Made by a program: the position numbers and the translations under genes | Part shown: piece by piece, positions 1-4,992 of the stretch | How positions within the stretch are numbered: the stretch's first letter is position 1 | Layout of the letters: each line of letters starts with the position of its first letter | NCBI GenBank assembly: GCA_934555865.1 | Contig: CAKTFI010000074.1 | Span: 1 to 5,000 of the forward strand | Source: an uncultured Christensenellaceae bacterium | Lineage (GTDB): Bacteria > Bacillota > Clostridia > Christensenellales > Christensenellaceae | Length of the DNA: 5,000 bases | Direction: 5' to 3' | The notes under the pieces: model-generated | What the model saw: only the letters and a program-made list of their open reading frames with translations | Databases searched by the model: none | Told to the model about the DNA's origin: nothing

Positions 1-400
1 GTCTATGCCCTTGGAACCGGCGCCTTTCGGCAGATCAACTTCTTGGGCCTGGGGTGCAGGTCGATGTCTATGCCGAACGCATGACGGATGCGCAGCTCGG
101 CCTCTTCTGTCTCGTGGGCGCGTTGGCGACGCTCTGCGCCGGGCAGCTTCTGGCGGCGATGGCCAAACGCATCTGTCGCGCCAAGAGCAAGCTGACTACA
201 CGACGATTGCGCTGCTGCTCCTTGACCCGCTGTATCTGAGCGTCCTGTGCGGCTTTTTTGGCGGCGGGGACATGAACGGGATCGCACGGCTCCTGCCGGA
301 ATGGATCGCCAGATGCCTGTTCGGCGCGCTGCTGCTCGGAAACGGGCTGCTCTTTTGGAAGCGCGTGCTGCCGCTCTATCGCCGATCCTTTGCAGCGTGA
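1..400 (+). pseudogene. 3' part of a polytopic membrane protein gene with two apparent frameshifts
   Basis: I do not recognise the family. A continuous protein appears only if three frames are joined. Frame 1 from base 1 reads VYALGTGAFRQINFLGLG. Frame 3 from about base 54 reads VQVDVYAERMTDAQLGLF and continues to about base 195. Frame 2 from about base 195 reads YTTIALLLLDPLYLSV and runs on to a TGA at 398-400. Each join is repaired by restoring one base: one G in the GGGG run at 51-54, and one base near 193-199. The composite has at least three hydrophobic helices (around bases 96-160, 200-260 and 300-360), so it is probably an integral membrane protein. Its C-terminus is short and basic. 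The start lies outside the window. It ends 18 bases before the TfoX-like gene on the same strand, so the two may be co-transcribed. Either the gene is decaying or the sequence has two single-base deletion errors; the homopolymer position of the first favours error. Confidence 0.6.
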
Positions 401-401
401 T

Positions 402-410
402 GGAGAGGGA
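402..410 (+). promoter_or_regulatory. Ribosome binding site of the TfoX-like gene
   Basis: The purine-rich GGAGAGGGA stands 8 bases before the ATG at 419. It lies in the 18-base gap after the preceding stop codon, and it supports 419 as the start. Confidence 0.55.
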
Positions 411-418
411 ACAGCAAA

Positions 419-742
419 ATGGCGACATCTAAGGAATATATCGAATTTGTGCAGGAGCAGCTGACGGAATTTGAAGGCATCACCGTGCGGAAAATGTTTG
501 GCGAGTACATGGTGTATGTGCATGGCCGGGCGATCCTGCTCGTGTGCGACGACACGGTGTTTGTAAAAAAGCGGCCGGAGGTCGCCGCCGTGATGCGGGG
601 CGCGCCGGAGGGCCTTCCCTACGAAGGGGCCAAGCCCCATTATCTCTGCGACATCGAGGATCGGGCGCTGCTGCGCAGGCTCGTCCCCCTTTTGGAAGCG
701 ACGGCGCCGCCTCCTCGGAAGAGGAAGCCCCGGGAAACATAA
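419..742 (+). CDS. TfoX N-terminal domain family protein
   Basis: This is a 107-residue protein. Its first ~95 residues match the pattern of the TfoX/Sxy N-terminal domain: a leading helix (MATSKEYIEFVQEQL), then the typical VRKMFGEYMVYVHGRAI strand pair, then LLVCDDTVFVKKRPEV. A basic tail with PPPRKRKPRET closes it. The length fits stand-alone TfoX-N proteins of Firmicutes, which lack the C-terminal TfoX domain. In gamma-proteobacteria full-length TfoX/Sxy activates competence genes; the single-domain clostridial proteins have no settled role, so no competence function is claimed. The start at 419 is backed by the ribosome binding site at 402-410 and by the domain beginning at once. The gene may be co-transcribed with the broken membrane protein upstream. 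Nothing terminator-like follows it. The family call is from pattern memory and is fairly secure. Confidence 0.88.
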   Translation: MATSKEYIEFVQEQLTEFEGITVRKMFGEYMVYVHGRAILLVCDDTVFVKKRPEVAAVMRGAPEGLPYEGAKPHYLCDIEDRALLRRLVPLLEATAPPPRKRKPRET

Positions 743-754
743 TGGGAAACATAA
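732..754 (+). repeat. Tandem 11-bp repeat duplicating the stop codon
   Basis: GGGAAACATAA occurs at 732-742 and again at 744-754, one base apart, giving a 12-bp period. The first copy carries the TAA of the TfoX-like gene. Because the period is a multiple of three, the second copy puts another TAA in the same frame four codons on. It looks like a simple slippage duplication. Confidence 0.85.
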
Positions 755-810
755 GACCGGATCAAAACGCTGACTGAAAACGGCAGAGTCGGCAAAGCAA
801 AATTGAACTT

Positions 811-840
811 TTGGGGGGATTGACAAAGTCAACCCCTCAA
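811..840. promoter_or_regulatory. Inverted repeat overlapping the -35 box
   Basis: The left arm TTGGGGGGATTGAC (811-824) and right arm GTCAACCCCTCAA (828-840) are near-perfect reverse complements around an AAA centre. They differ by one extra A at 819 and one mismatch (G814 against T837). The -35 hexamer TTGACA sits inside the left arm and centre. A dyad in this position fits a regulator binding site; as RNA it could form a hairpin of about 12 pairs if read through from upstream. No specific regulator can be named. Confidence 0.55.
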
Positions 841-848
841 ATTATAAT
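820..848 (+). promoter_or_regulatory. Consensus sigma-A (sigma-70 type) promoter
   Basis: TTGACA at 820-825 and TATAAT at 843-848 are separated by exactly 17 bases, so both hexamers and the spacing match the housekeeping consensus. Transcription would be expected to start near 855. It is the only strong promoter seen ahead of the oxidoreductase, ABC exporter and metalloprotease genes, so it probably serves all four. A promoter this strong normally needs a repressor to be controlled, and the two dyads around it fit that. Confidence 0.85.
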
Positions 849-854
849 ATTCAA

Positions 855-874
855 TATACAACGATCGTTATATA
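855..874. promoter_or_regulatory. TetR-type operator palindrome at the transcription start
   Basis: TATACAACGATCGTTATATA is a 20-bp palindrome centred between 864 and 865, with a perfect 10-bp core AACGATCGTT and one mismatched pair (C859/A870). It starts at the expected +1, where a bound repressor would block initiation or clearance. Length, symmetry and core resemble operators of TetR/AcrR-family repressors. The assignment to that family is inference, and no TetR gene is recognisable in the window. Confidence 0.65.
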
Positions 875-1050
875 AAAGAAGATCTGTATTGCAAAGGGGA
901 TGGATCGCGGTCAAGGTCAGAAGCGCCCGCGGGGGCGCATGGGTTCGCCGGAAAAAGGCGGGCTGCCACAGGACAGCGGCGGCGTCTATGCTTTTTGTAG
1001 GCAGCCGGGCAAAATTTCTCTTGCGTCGACAGTGGTCAAGTTTCATAATA

Positions 1051-1057
1051 GGAAGGG
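1051..1057 (+). promoter_or_regulatory. Ribosome binding site of the oxidoreductase gene
   Basis: GGAAGGG lies 8 bases before the ATG at 1066. It decides the start, because the same frame stays open upstream to about 811 without encoding anything family-like. Confidence 0.6.
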
Positions 1058-1065
1058 AAACGGAG

Positions 1066-1706
1066 ATGAAAGTACTGGTATTCCACGGAATCCCCAAGCG
1101 TGAGCAGAGCGATACTTTGCATATCACACGGGCGTTTCTGGACGGCATCCAGCAGGCTGCGCCGCAGGAGGTCGAAGTCCTCCCGGTGAGCAGGCTGCAC
1201 AACGAATTTTGCACCGGCTGCTTTGCCTGCAAGCGCAACGGTGGAATCTGCCGCCAAGCGGACGATATGGCGGAGGTTCTGGAGAAGATCCTCGCAAGCG
1301 ATCTGCTGCTGTTCAGCTTTCCGCTGCACAGCTATGGCATGCCCGCGGCGCGATGGTCAAGGTGGGGGATCGCTACGCATATGTGGGACAGCGCAACTAT
1401 TCGCACCTTCGGTATCTGATGATCTGCGGGTGCAGATTCCCCAACAGCCGCCGGAATTTTGAACCGGCAGCGGCGCAGTTCCGCCTGCTTTTCCCGCAGC
1501 ATCATACGTTTTTGACGGTGCCGGAAAGTCCGATGTTTAACGCGCCGGAGGCGGCTGCTGTGATCGGGCCGCGCTTGGCGCTGGTGCGCGAGGCGGGTCG
1601 GCAATATGCAAAAAGGGGAGAGATCGGCGCGGCGCTCCTGGCGGAGATCGGCACGCCGATGATTCCGGAAGAGGTATATGCCAGGATCGTCAACGGCGAA
1701 GCCTGA
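1066..1706 (+). pseudogene. Flavodoxin-fold NAD(P)H/FMN oxidoreductase, broken by deletion/frameshift
   Basis: Reading from ATG 1066 gives MKVLVFHGIPKREQSDTLHI, the first strand and phosphate-binding loop of the flavodoxin-like NADPH-dependent FMN reductase family. A cysteine cluster C49-x2-C52-x2-C55 (CTGCFAC) and C62 then DDM follow, as in iron-sulfur-flavoprotein-like members. LLLFSFPLHSYGMPA leads into the usual 'lKallDR' segment, but this is missing: the frame drifts to a TGA at 1417-1419. The rest of the protein resumes in another frame at AMVKVGDRYAYVGQ (about 1351), runs through YLMICGCRFPNSRRNFEPAA and ends at TGA 1704-1706. The loss must be 1 mod 3 bases. From the family layout roughly 15 residues are absent, so about 43-46 bases seems likelier than one. 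Intact, the enzyme would be a soluble flavin-dependent electron-transfer or quinone/nitro-reductase-type protein. It is the first gene behind the 820-848 promoter and sits 47 bases before the ABC ATPase. A sequence or assembly error is the alternative to true loss. Confidence 0.75.
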
Positions 1707-1723
1707 GGGCGGGATTTTTTAGA

Positions 1724-1736
1724 AAACGATCCGTTT
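1724..1736. promoter_or_regulatory. Short inverted repeat resembling the upstream operator
   Basis: AAACG-ATC-CGTTT is a perfect 5-bp-arm inverted repeat in the 47-base gap before the ABC ATPase. Its surroundings, AACGATCCGTTTATA, resemble AACGATCGTTATATA of the palindrome at 855-874 with one C added. It might be a secondary binding site for the same regulator. No promoter is evident beside it. Confidence 0.25.
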
Positions 1737-1738
1737 AT

Positions 1739-1746
1739 AGGAGGAG
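1739..1746 (+). promoter_or_regulatory. Strong ribosome binding site of the ABC ATPase
   Basis: AGGAGGAG is a near-perfect match to the 16S 3' end, 7 bases before ATG 1754. It allows efficient translation independent of the broken gene upstream. Confidence 0.85.
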
Positions 1747-1753
1747 AAAAACA

Positions 1754-2686
1754 ATGGCGAAAAAGCAAAGCCCGGCGGAGGTGATCCGCATCGCCCATCT
1801 GCACAAGGCGTTTGGAGCGGTGCAGGCGGTGCGGGACCTTTCGTTTCAGGTGCGGCAGGGAGAATTGTTCGCGTTTCTCGGCGTCAACGGCGCGGGGAAG
1901 TCGACGACGATCTCCATCCTGTGCGGTCAGCTGGCCGCCGACCGGGGAGAGATCGAGATCTGCGGGCAGCCGGTGCAGAAGGAATCCGCGCTGGTCGCGC
2001 GCAAGTTGGGCGTGGTCTTTCAAAATTCTGTGCTAGACCGGCCGCTCACTGTGCGGGAGAACCTGCAAAGCCGCGCTGCGCTGTATGGGATCACCGGGAA
2101 GGCCTTTGAGGCGCGCCTACATGAGCTGGCGGAATTCTTGGATTTCCAGCCGCTCTTAGGACGCACGCTGGGCAAGCTCTCGGGCGGACAGCGCCGGCGC
2201 ATCGACATCGCCCGCGCGCTGCTTCACCGGCCGGAGATCCTCATCCTCGACGAGCCGACGACGGGTCTGGATCCGCAGACGAGGAAGCTCCTGTGGGATG
2301 TCGTTTCCGACCTGCGCCGGCGGGAGAACATGACGGTCTTCCTCACGACGCACTATATGGAAGAGGCGGCGGACGCGGACTATGTCGTCATTTTGGATCA
2401 CGGACAGATCGCCGCCGAGGGGACGCCGCTGCAGCTGAAAAACGCCTATACGGGCGATTTTATCACGCTGTACGGCGTGGAGGAGGACGCCGTCCGCACG
2501 CTGGGGATGCCCTATGAAAAGCTGCGGGACGCCTATCGGGTCTCTGTGCCGGATACGGCGGCGGCGACGCGCCTGATCGTGGAGCATCCGGCGCTTTTTT
2601 CGGACTATGAGATCACCAAAGGAAAGATGGACGAGGTCTTTCTCGCGGCGACGGGCAAGCGTTTGCAGGGAGGAATGGACGCATGA
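1754..2686 (+). CDS. ABC-2 type exporter, ATP-binding protein
   Basis: This 310-residue cytoplasmic ATPase powers the membrane partner encoded next. All motifs are present: Walker A GVNGAGKST (residues 43-51), Q-loop Q90, signature LSGGQ (142-146), Walker B ILILDEP (162-168) with catalytic E167, D-loop GLD (171-173) and H-loop H200. Residues ~215-310 form the C-terminal extension usual in the DrrA/NodI/CcmA-like drug and polysaccharide exporter group, ending in the typical KGKMDEVFLAATG. The start at 1754 is fixed by the strong ribosome binding site and by the fold beginning near residue 10. Its stop overlaps the permease start by four bases (ATGA), a mark of translational coupling. The broken oxidoreductase lies 47 bases upstream and is probably co-transcribed. 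The substrate cannot be read from the ATPase; drugs, lipids and peptides are all possible for this group. The gene shows no damage. Confidence 0.95.
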   Translation: MAKKQSPAEVIRIAHLHKAFGAVQAVRDLSFQVRQGELFAFLGVNGAGKSTTISILCGQLAADRGEIEICGQPVQKESALVARKLGVVFQNSVLDRPLTVRENLQSRAALYGITGKAFEARLHELAEFLDFQPLLGRTLGKLSGGQRRRIDIARALLHRPEILILDEPTTGLDPQTRKLLWDVVSDLRRRENMTVFLTTHYMEEAADADYVVILDHGQIAAEGTPLQLKNAYTGDFITLYGVEEDAVRTLGMPYEKLRDAYRVSVPDTAAATRLIVEHPALFSDYEITKGKMDEVFLAATGKRLQGGMDA

Positions 2687-3579
2687 AACAGGTCTTGGCG
2701 CTGGTACGGCGCAACATAAAGCTCTATTTTCGCGACAAGGGGTTGTTCTTCGTATCCCTCATCACGCCGGTCATCCTGTTGGTGCTGTACAGCACCTTTC
2801 TAGCCAAGGTATATCGTGAAAGCTTCGCCGCGTCCATCCCGGCGGGGGTGTCCATCGCCCAGGAGCTGCTGAACGCCGTGGTGGGCGGGCAGCTCGCCTC
2901 CTCGCTTCTGGCCGTGTCCTGCGTGACGGTCGCGTTCTGTTCCAACACGCTCATGGTGCAGGACAAGGTCAACGGCGCGCGGGGAGACCTCCTGCTGGCG
3001 CCTGTCCGCCGCTCCCGCGTGGCGATCTCCTATTTCATCGCCTGCACACTTTCGACGCTGATCGTCAATCTGGTGGCGATGGGGCTGTGCTTTTTGTATC
3101 TGGCCGTCACGGGGTGGTATCTTAGTCTGGCCGACGCGCTCTTGCTGACGGGGGATGTGGTGCTCTTGACGCTGTTCGGCGTGGCGCTTTCCTCCTGCGT
3201 TCACTTCTTTTTGAATTCGCAGTCGCAGGTCTCTGCCGTGGGGACGATCGTGAGCGCGGGTTATGGCTTCCTGTGTGGGGCCTATATGCCGATCGCCAGC
3301 TTCTCGGCAGGGCTGCAAAAGGCGCTGATGTTCCTCCCCGGGACCTATGGCACCAGCCTGCTGCGCAACCACGCGCTGGCCGGTGCGTTCCGCGAGATGG
3401 CGCGCCTCGGGTTCCCGGCGGACATCCTCTCGCAGATCCGCGATTCCATCGACTGCAACCTGTATTTTTTTGACAAGTCGGTGCCGCAGGGGGCGATGTA
3501 TGCCGTGCTCGTGGGGGCGATCCTGCTCTGCATGGGGGTGTATATCCTCTGCAACAATCTCCGCAAGAAGGAGAACTGA
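2683..3579 (+). CDS. ABC-2 type exporter, permease protein
   Basis: This 298-residue integral membrane protein is the transmembrane half of the exporter. It shows the ABC-2 (DrrB-like) plan: a short amphipathic N-terminus with the RNIKLYFRDKG element, then six hydrophobic segments at about residues 21-41, 71-91, 113-141, 153-176, 183-203 and 273-290, and a basic C-terminus (NLRKKEN). The intracellular loop between segments 2 and 3 carries DKVNGARGDLLLAPVRRSR, a variant of the conserved 'E...gt...l...P..r' coupling region. MPIASFSAGLQ and FLPGTYGTSLLRNHAL fit the late loop of the family. One ATPase and one permease gene imply a 2+2 dimer. It is translationally coupled to the ATPase through the four-base overlap and followed after four bases by the metalloprotease gene. 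No signal peptide is expected. The substrate is unknown. Confidence 0.93.
   Translation: MKQVLALVRRNIKLYFRDKGLFFVSLITPVILLVLYSTFLAKVYRESFAASIPAGVSIAQELLNAVVGGQLASSLLAVSCVTVAFCSNTLMVQDKVNGARGDLLLAPVRRSRVAISYFIACTLSTLIVNLVAMGLCFLYLAVTGWYLSLADALLLTGDVVLLTLFGVALSSCVHFFLNSQSQVSAVGTIVSAGYGFLCGAYMPIASFSAGLQKALMFLPGTYGTSLLRNHALAGAFREMARLGFPADILSQIRDSIDCNLYFFDKSVPQGAMYAVLVGAILLCMGVYILCNNLRKKEN
3568..3573 (+). promoter_or_regulatory. Ribosome binding site of the metalloprotease gene
   Basis: AAGGAG lies inside the last codons of the permease gene, 10 bases before ATG 3584. It selects this start over the open frame that extends back to 3347 within the permease. Confidence 0.65.
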
Positions 3580-3583
3580 GCCT

Positions 3584-4735
3584 ATGAAATCGGAAAAGTG
3601 GGGGACTTGGGTCTCTGCGCTGCTCTATGTGGCGCTGGGCGGCGCGCTGGGGAGGGCCTTAGGCGATTTGCTCTTCTCCGGGCAAGCGGAGCTGCCGTTC
3701 GGGGAAAAGCTGTTCCTCCTCGGCGGGGCGCTGCTGCTGGTGTATCTGGCGGGCATGATCCAGACGATCCTGCACGAGGCGGGGCACCTGCTGTTCGGGC
3801 TGCTCAGCGGGTATCGGTTCTGTTCCTTCCGGATCGGGCAATGGATGCTGGCCCGGCAAAACGGCGCTCTGCGCCTCTGCCGGTTTTTCCTGGCCGGGAC
3901 GGCAGGGCAGTGCCTGATGGACCCGCCGGATATGCGGGAGGGCAAGCTGCCGTATGTGCTGTATAACCTGGGCGGTGTGATCCTGAACGCGGCATCGGCG
4001 CTGCTGTTCTTTTGGATGTATCGCCTCTGTGCAAGCGGCGGGACAGCGCTATTTGCCTTCTTCTGCTTGACACTCAGCCTGATGGGGGCGGCCTATGCGC
4101 TGCTCAACGGGATCCCCATGCGCGTGCAGCTCGTCGACAACGACGGACGCAACGCCTGCTCCCTCGGCAAAGACCCGGCGGCGCTGCGCGCATTCTGGCT
4201 CCAGCTGCGCATCAACGCGGCCAAGACCTCGGGGCAGCGCCTGCGGGACATGCCCGTCGCCTGGTTCCGCTTCCCGGCGGAAGCGGAGCTTCAAAACCCC
4301 ATGATCGCCGCAGAGGCGGTGGAGTTTATCGACTGCCAGATGGACCTGCACCAATTTGCACAGGCGGCGCGGACGATTGATTGGCTGCTGCAGGCAAAGA
4401 CGGGGCTCTTGGGGCTGCACCGGAATCTGCTGCTCTGCGATCGGCTGTACTGCGCCCTCTTGCTAGGAGAGGACGCTGCGCCCTATGACACGCCGGCTAT
4501 GGCCAAGTTTCGCAAGCAAATGTCCCCTTATCCGAGCGTGATTCGCACGGAGTATGCCCGGGCATTACTCGCAGAGCGGGACGAGGCGAAGGCAACTGCG
4601 TTTCAAGCGCGGTTTGACCAGCTGACGAAGCGGTATCCCTATCAGGGGGATCTGGAAAGCGATCGCGAGTGTATGGAGCTGGCAAGGCGGGTGGCGCAGG
4701 GCTGCCCCTTGCAAGAGGAGACGGCGCTTCCATAA
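3584..4735 (+). CDS. Polytopic M50-like (site-2-protease type) zinc metalloprotease with C-terminal helical region
   Basis: This is a 383-residue membrane protein. Hydrophobic segments lie at about residues 10-31, 43-63, 125-148 and 154-174. HEAGH (64-68) at the end of segment 2 is the HExxH zinc site with E65 as the expected catalytic base. NGIP (175-178) followed by D187-G188 fits the second M50 signature, the Asp being the third zinc ligand. A conserved-looking loop GTAGQCLMDPP (105-115) lies between. Both motifs lie in or next to the membrane, as in site-2 proteases and their M50B relatives. Residues ~190-383 are soluble, helix-rich and unrecognised, perhaps TPR-like. M50 enzymes cut transmembrane substrates such as anti-sigma factors, peptide pheromone precursors or signal-peptide remnants. 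The gene follows the permease by four bases, so it is part of the exporter operon; a role in maturing or regulating what the exporter handles is inference. No PDZ domain is visible. Family call good, biological role unknown. Confidence 0.82.
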   Translation: MKSEKWGTWVSALLYVALGGALGRALGDLLFSGQAELPFGEKLFLLGGALLLVYLAGMIQTILHEAGHLLFGLLSGYRFCSFRIGQWMLARQNGALRLCRFFLAGTAGQCLMDPPDMREGKLPYVLYNLGGVILNAASALLFFWMYRLCASGGTALFAFFCLTLSLMGAAYALLNGIPMRVQLVDNDGRNACSLGKDPAALRAFWLQLRINAAKTSGQRLRDMPVAWFRFPAEAELQNPMIAAEAVEFIDCQMDLHQFAQAARTIDWLLQAKTGLLGLHRNLLLCDRLYCALLLGEDAAPYDTPAMAKFRKQMSPYPSVIRTEYARALLAERDEAKATAFQARFDQLTKRYPYQGDLESDRECMELARRVAQGCPLQEETALP

Positions 4736-4753
4736 AAAAGGGCTTGCTTTTTT
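4734..4753 (+). terminator. Weak hairpin with T-tract after the operon
   Basis: AAAAAAG (4734-4740) and CTTTTTT (4747-4753) pair around a six-base loop and end in a T-run, beginning inside the stop codon of the metalloprotease gene. The stem is almost all A-T, so termination would be poor. It also overlaps the -35 region of the tRNA promoter. Some readthrough into the tRNA is possible. Confidence 0.3.
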
Positions 4754-4771
4754 CTAAAAATCTGTTATAAT
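4744..4771 (+). promoter_or_regulatory. Promoter of the tRNA-Pro gene
   Basis: TTGCTT (4744-4749) and a consensus TATAAT (4766-4771) are 16 bases apart, 27 bases before the mature tRNA. Transcription would start at about 4778. The -10 is strong; the -35 is only four of six matches. Confidence 0.7.
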
Positions 4772-4776
4772 AATTT

Positions 4777-4793
4777 CTGCGTGGGAAACGCAG
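4777..4793 (+). other. Hairpin in the 5' leader of the tRNA precursor
   Basis: CTGCGT (4777-4782) and ACGCAG (4788-4793) form a perfect 6-bp stem with a GGGAA loop. It spans almost the whole leader between the expected start of transcription and the RNase P cleavage site at 4798/4799. It may help keep the leader from misfolding with the tRNA or guide processing; this is inference. Confidence 0.6.
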
Positions 4794-4798
4794 AGTAT

Positions 4799-4875
4799 CT
4801 GGGTATGGCGCAGCTTGGTAGCGTGCTTGAATGGGGTTCAAGAGGCCGGAGGTTCAAATCCTCTTACCCAGACCA
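4799..4875 (+). tRNA. tRNA-Pro (anticodon GGG)
   Basis: The cloverleaf folds fully. Acceptor CTGGGTA (4799-4805) pairs with TACCCAG (4865-4871), with A73 and an encoded CCA (4873-4875). D-arm GCGC/GCGT encloses AGCTTGGTA. Anticodon stem CTTGA/TCAAG encloses ATGGGGT, giving anticodon GGG at 4833-4835 and G37, the base methylated in proline tRNAs. The variable loop is AGGCC. T-arm GGAGG/CCTCT encloses TTCAAAT. Two G-T wobble pairs (10-25, 49-65) are tolerable. It reads CCC and CCU proline codons and stands alone with its own promoter and terminator. Confidence 0.96.
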
Positions 4876-4877
4876 TG

Positions 4878-4913
4878 AAAAACGCCGATGCGAAAGCAGT
4901 TCGGCGTTTTTTT
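4878..4913 (+). terminator. Intrinsic terminator of the tRNA-Pro gene
   Basis: AACGCCGA (4881-4888) pairs with TCGGCGTT (4901-4908), extended outward by A-T pairs. The inner part adds TGC/GCA closed by a GAAA tetraloop (4892-4895), with a two-base GT bulge. A seven-T run (4907-4913) follows. It begins three bases after the encoded CCA, a tight and classical Rho-independent terminator. Confidence 0.92.
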
Positions 4914-4975
4914 ACCAAATGGCGAGAGATTTGTTTTTGCTGCATTGGACTCTGAACGCGCTTGCTTGAATGCAA

Positions 4976-4992
4976 AAAATAAGATTTATTTT
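4976..4992. repeat. AT-rich inverted repeat at the window's end
   Basis: AAAATAA (4976-4982) and TTATTTT (4986-4992) are perfect complements around GAT. It lies in AT-rich DNA after the tRNA terminator. It could be part of a promoter or operator for a gene beyond the window, or chance in AT-rich sequence. Confidence 0.4.

Larger units (their letters stand above)
743..1065 (+). other. Control region without a supported gene
   Basis: These 323 bases hold no gene I can support. Bases 755-810 show nothing clear. Bases 811-875 are an AT-rich island with promoter and operator-like dyads. Bases 876-1050 turn GC-rich again and are open in two frames that run on into the next gene. A reading from an ATG at 900 begins MDRGQGQKRPRGRMGSPEK, a basic stretch that faintly recalls the N-terminal tail of some TetR regulators, but no helix-turn-helix follows in one frame. 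It may be a long untranslated leader or the remains of a regulator gene. Confidence 0.5.

Noticed and set aside
51..54. Programmed frameshift at the G-run
   Set aside because: No stimulatory structure or upstream Shine-Dalgarno-like element is evident, and a second break follows within 150 bases.
68..832. Long minus-strand open frame (254 codons)
   Set aside because: It lies antisense to the recognisable TfoX-like gene, has no family-like motifs, and is rich in Arg/Pro/His as expected of a shadow frame in GC-rich DNA.
811..1065. N-terminal extension of the oxidoreductase frame
   Set aside because: It would translate the promoter and operator; the flavodoxin fold begins at ATG 1066 behind a ribosome binding site.
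1704..1719. Terminator between the oxidoreductase and the ATPase
   Set aside because: There is a T-run at 1714-1719 but only a 3-bp stem before it; operon continuity is more likely.
2800..3372. Minus-strand open frame opposite the permease
   Set aside because: Shadow of the permease gene with biased His/Arg/Gln composition and no start signal.
3347..3583. Upstream extension of the metalloprotease reading frame
   Set aside because: It lies entirely within the permease gene, reads as low-complexity Arg/Ser/Cys-rich sequence, and ATG 3584 has its own ribosome binding site.
4781..4969. Small plus-strand open frame over the tRNA
   Set aside because: It runs through the tRNA and its terminator; the cloverleaf explains the sequence.
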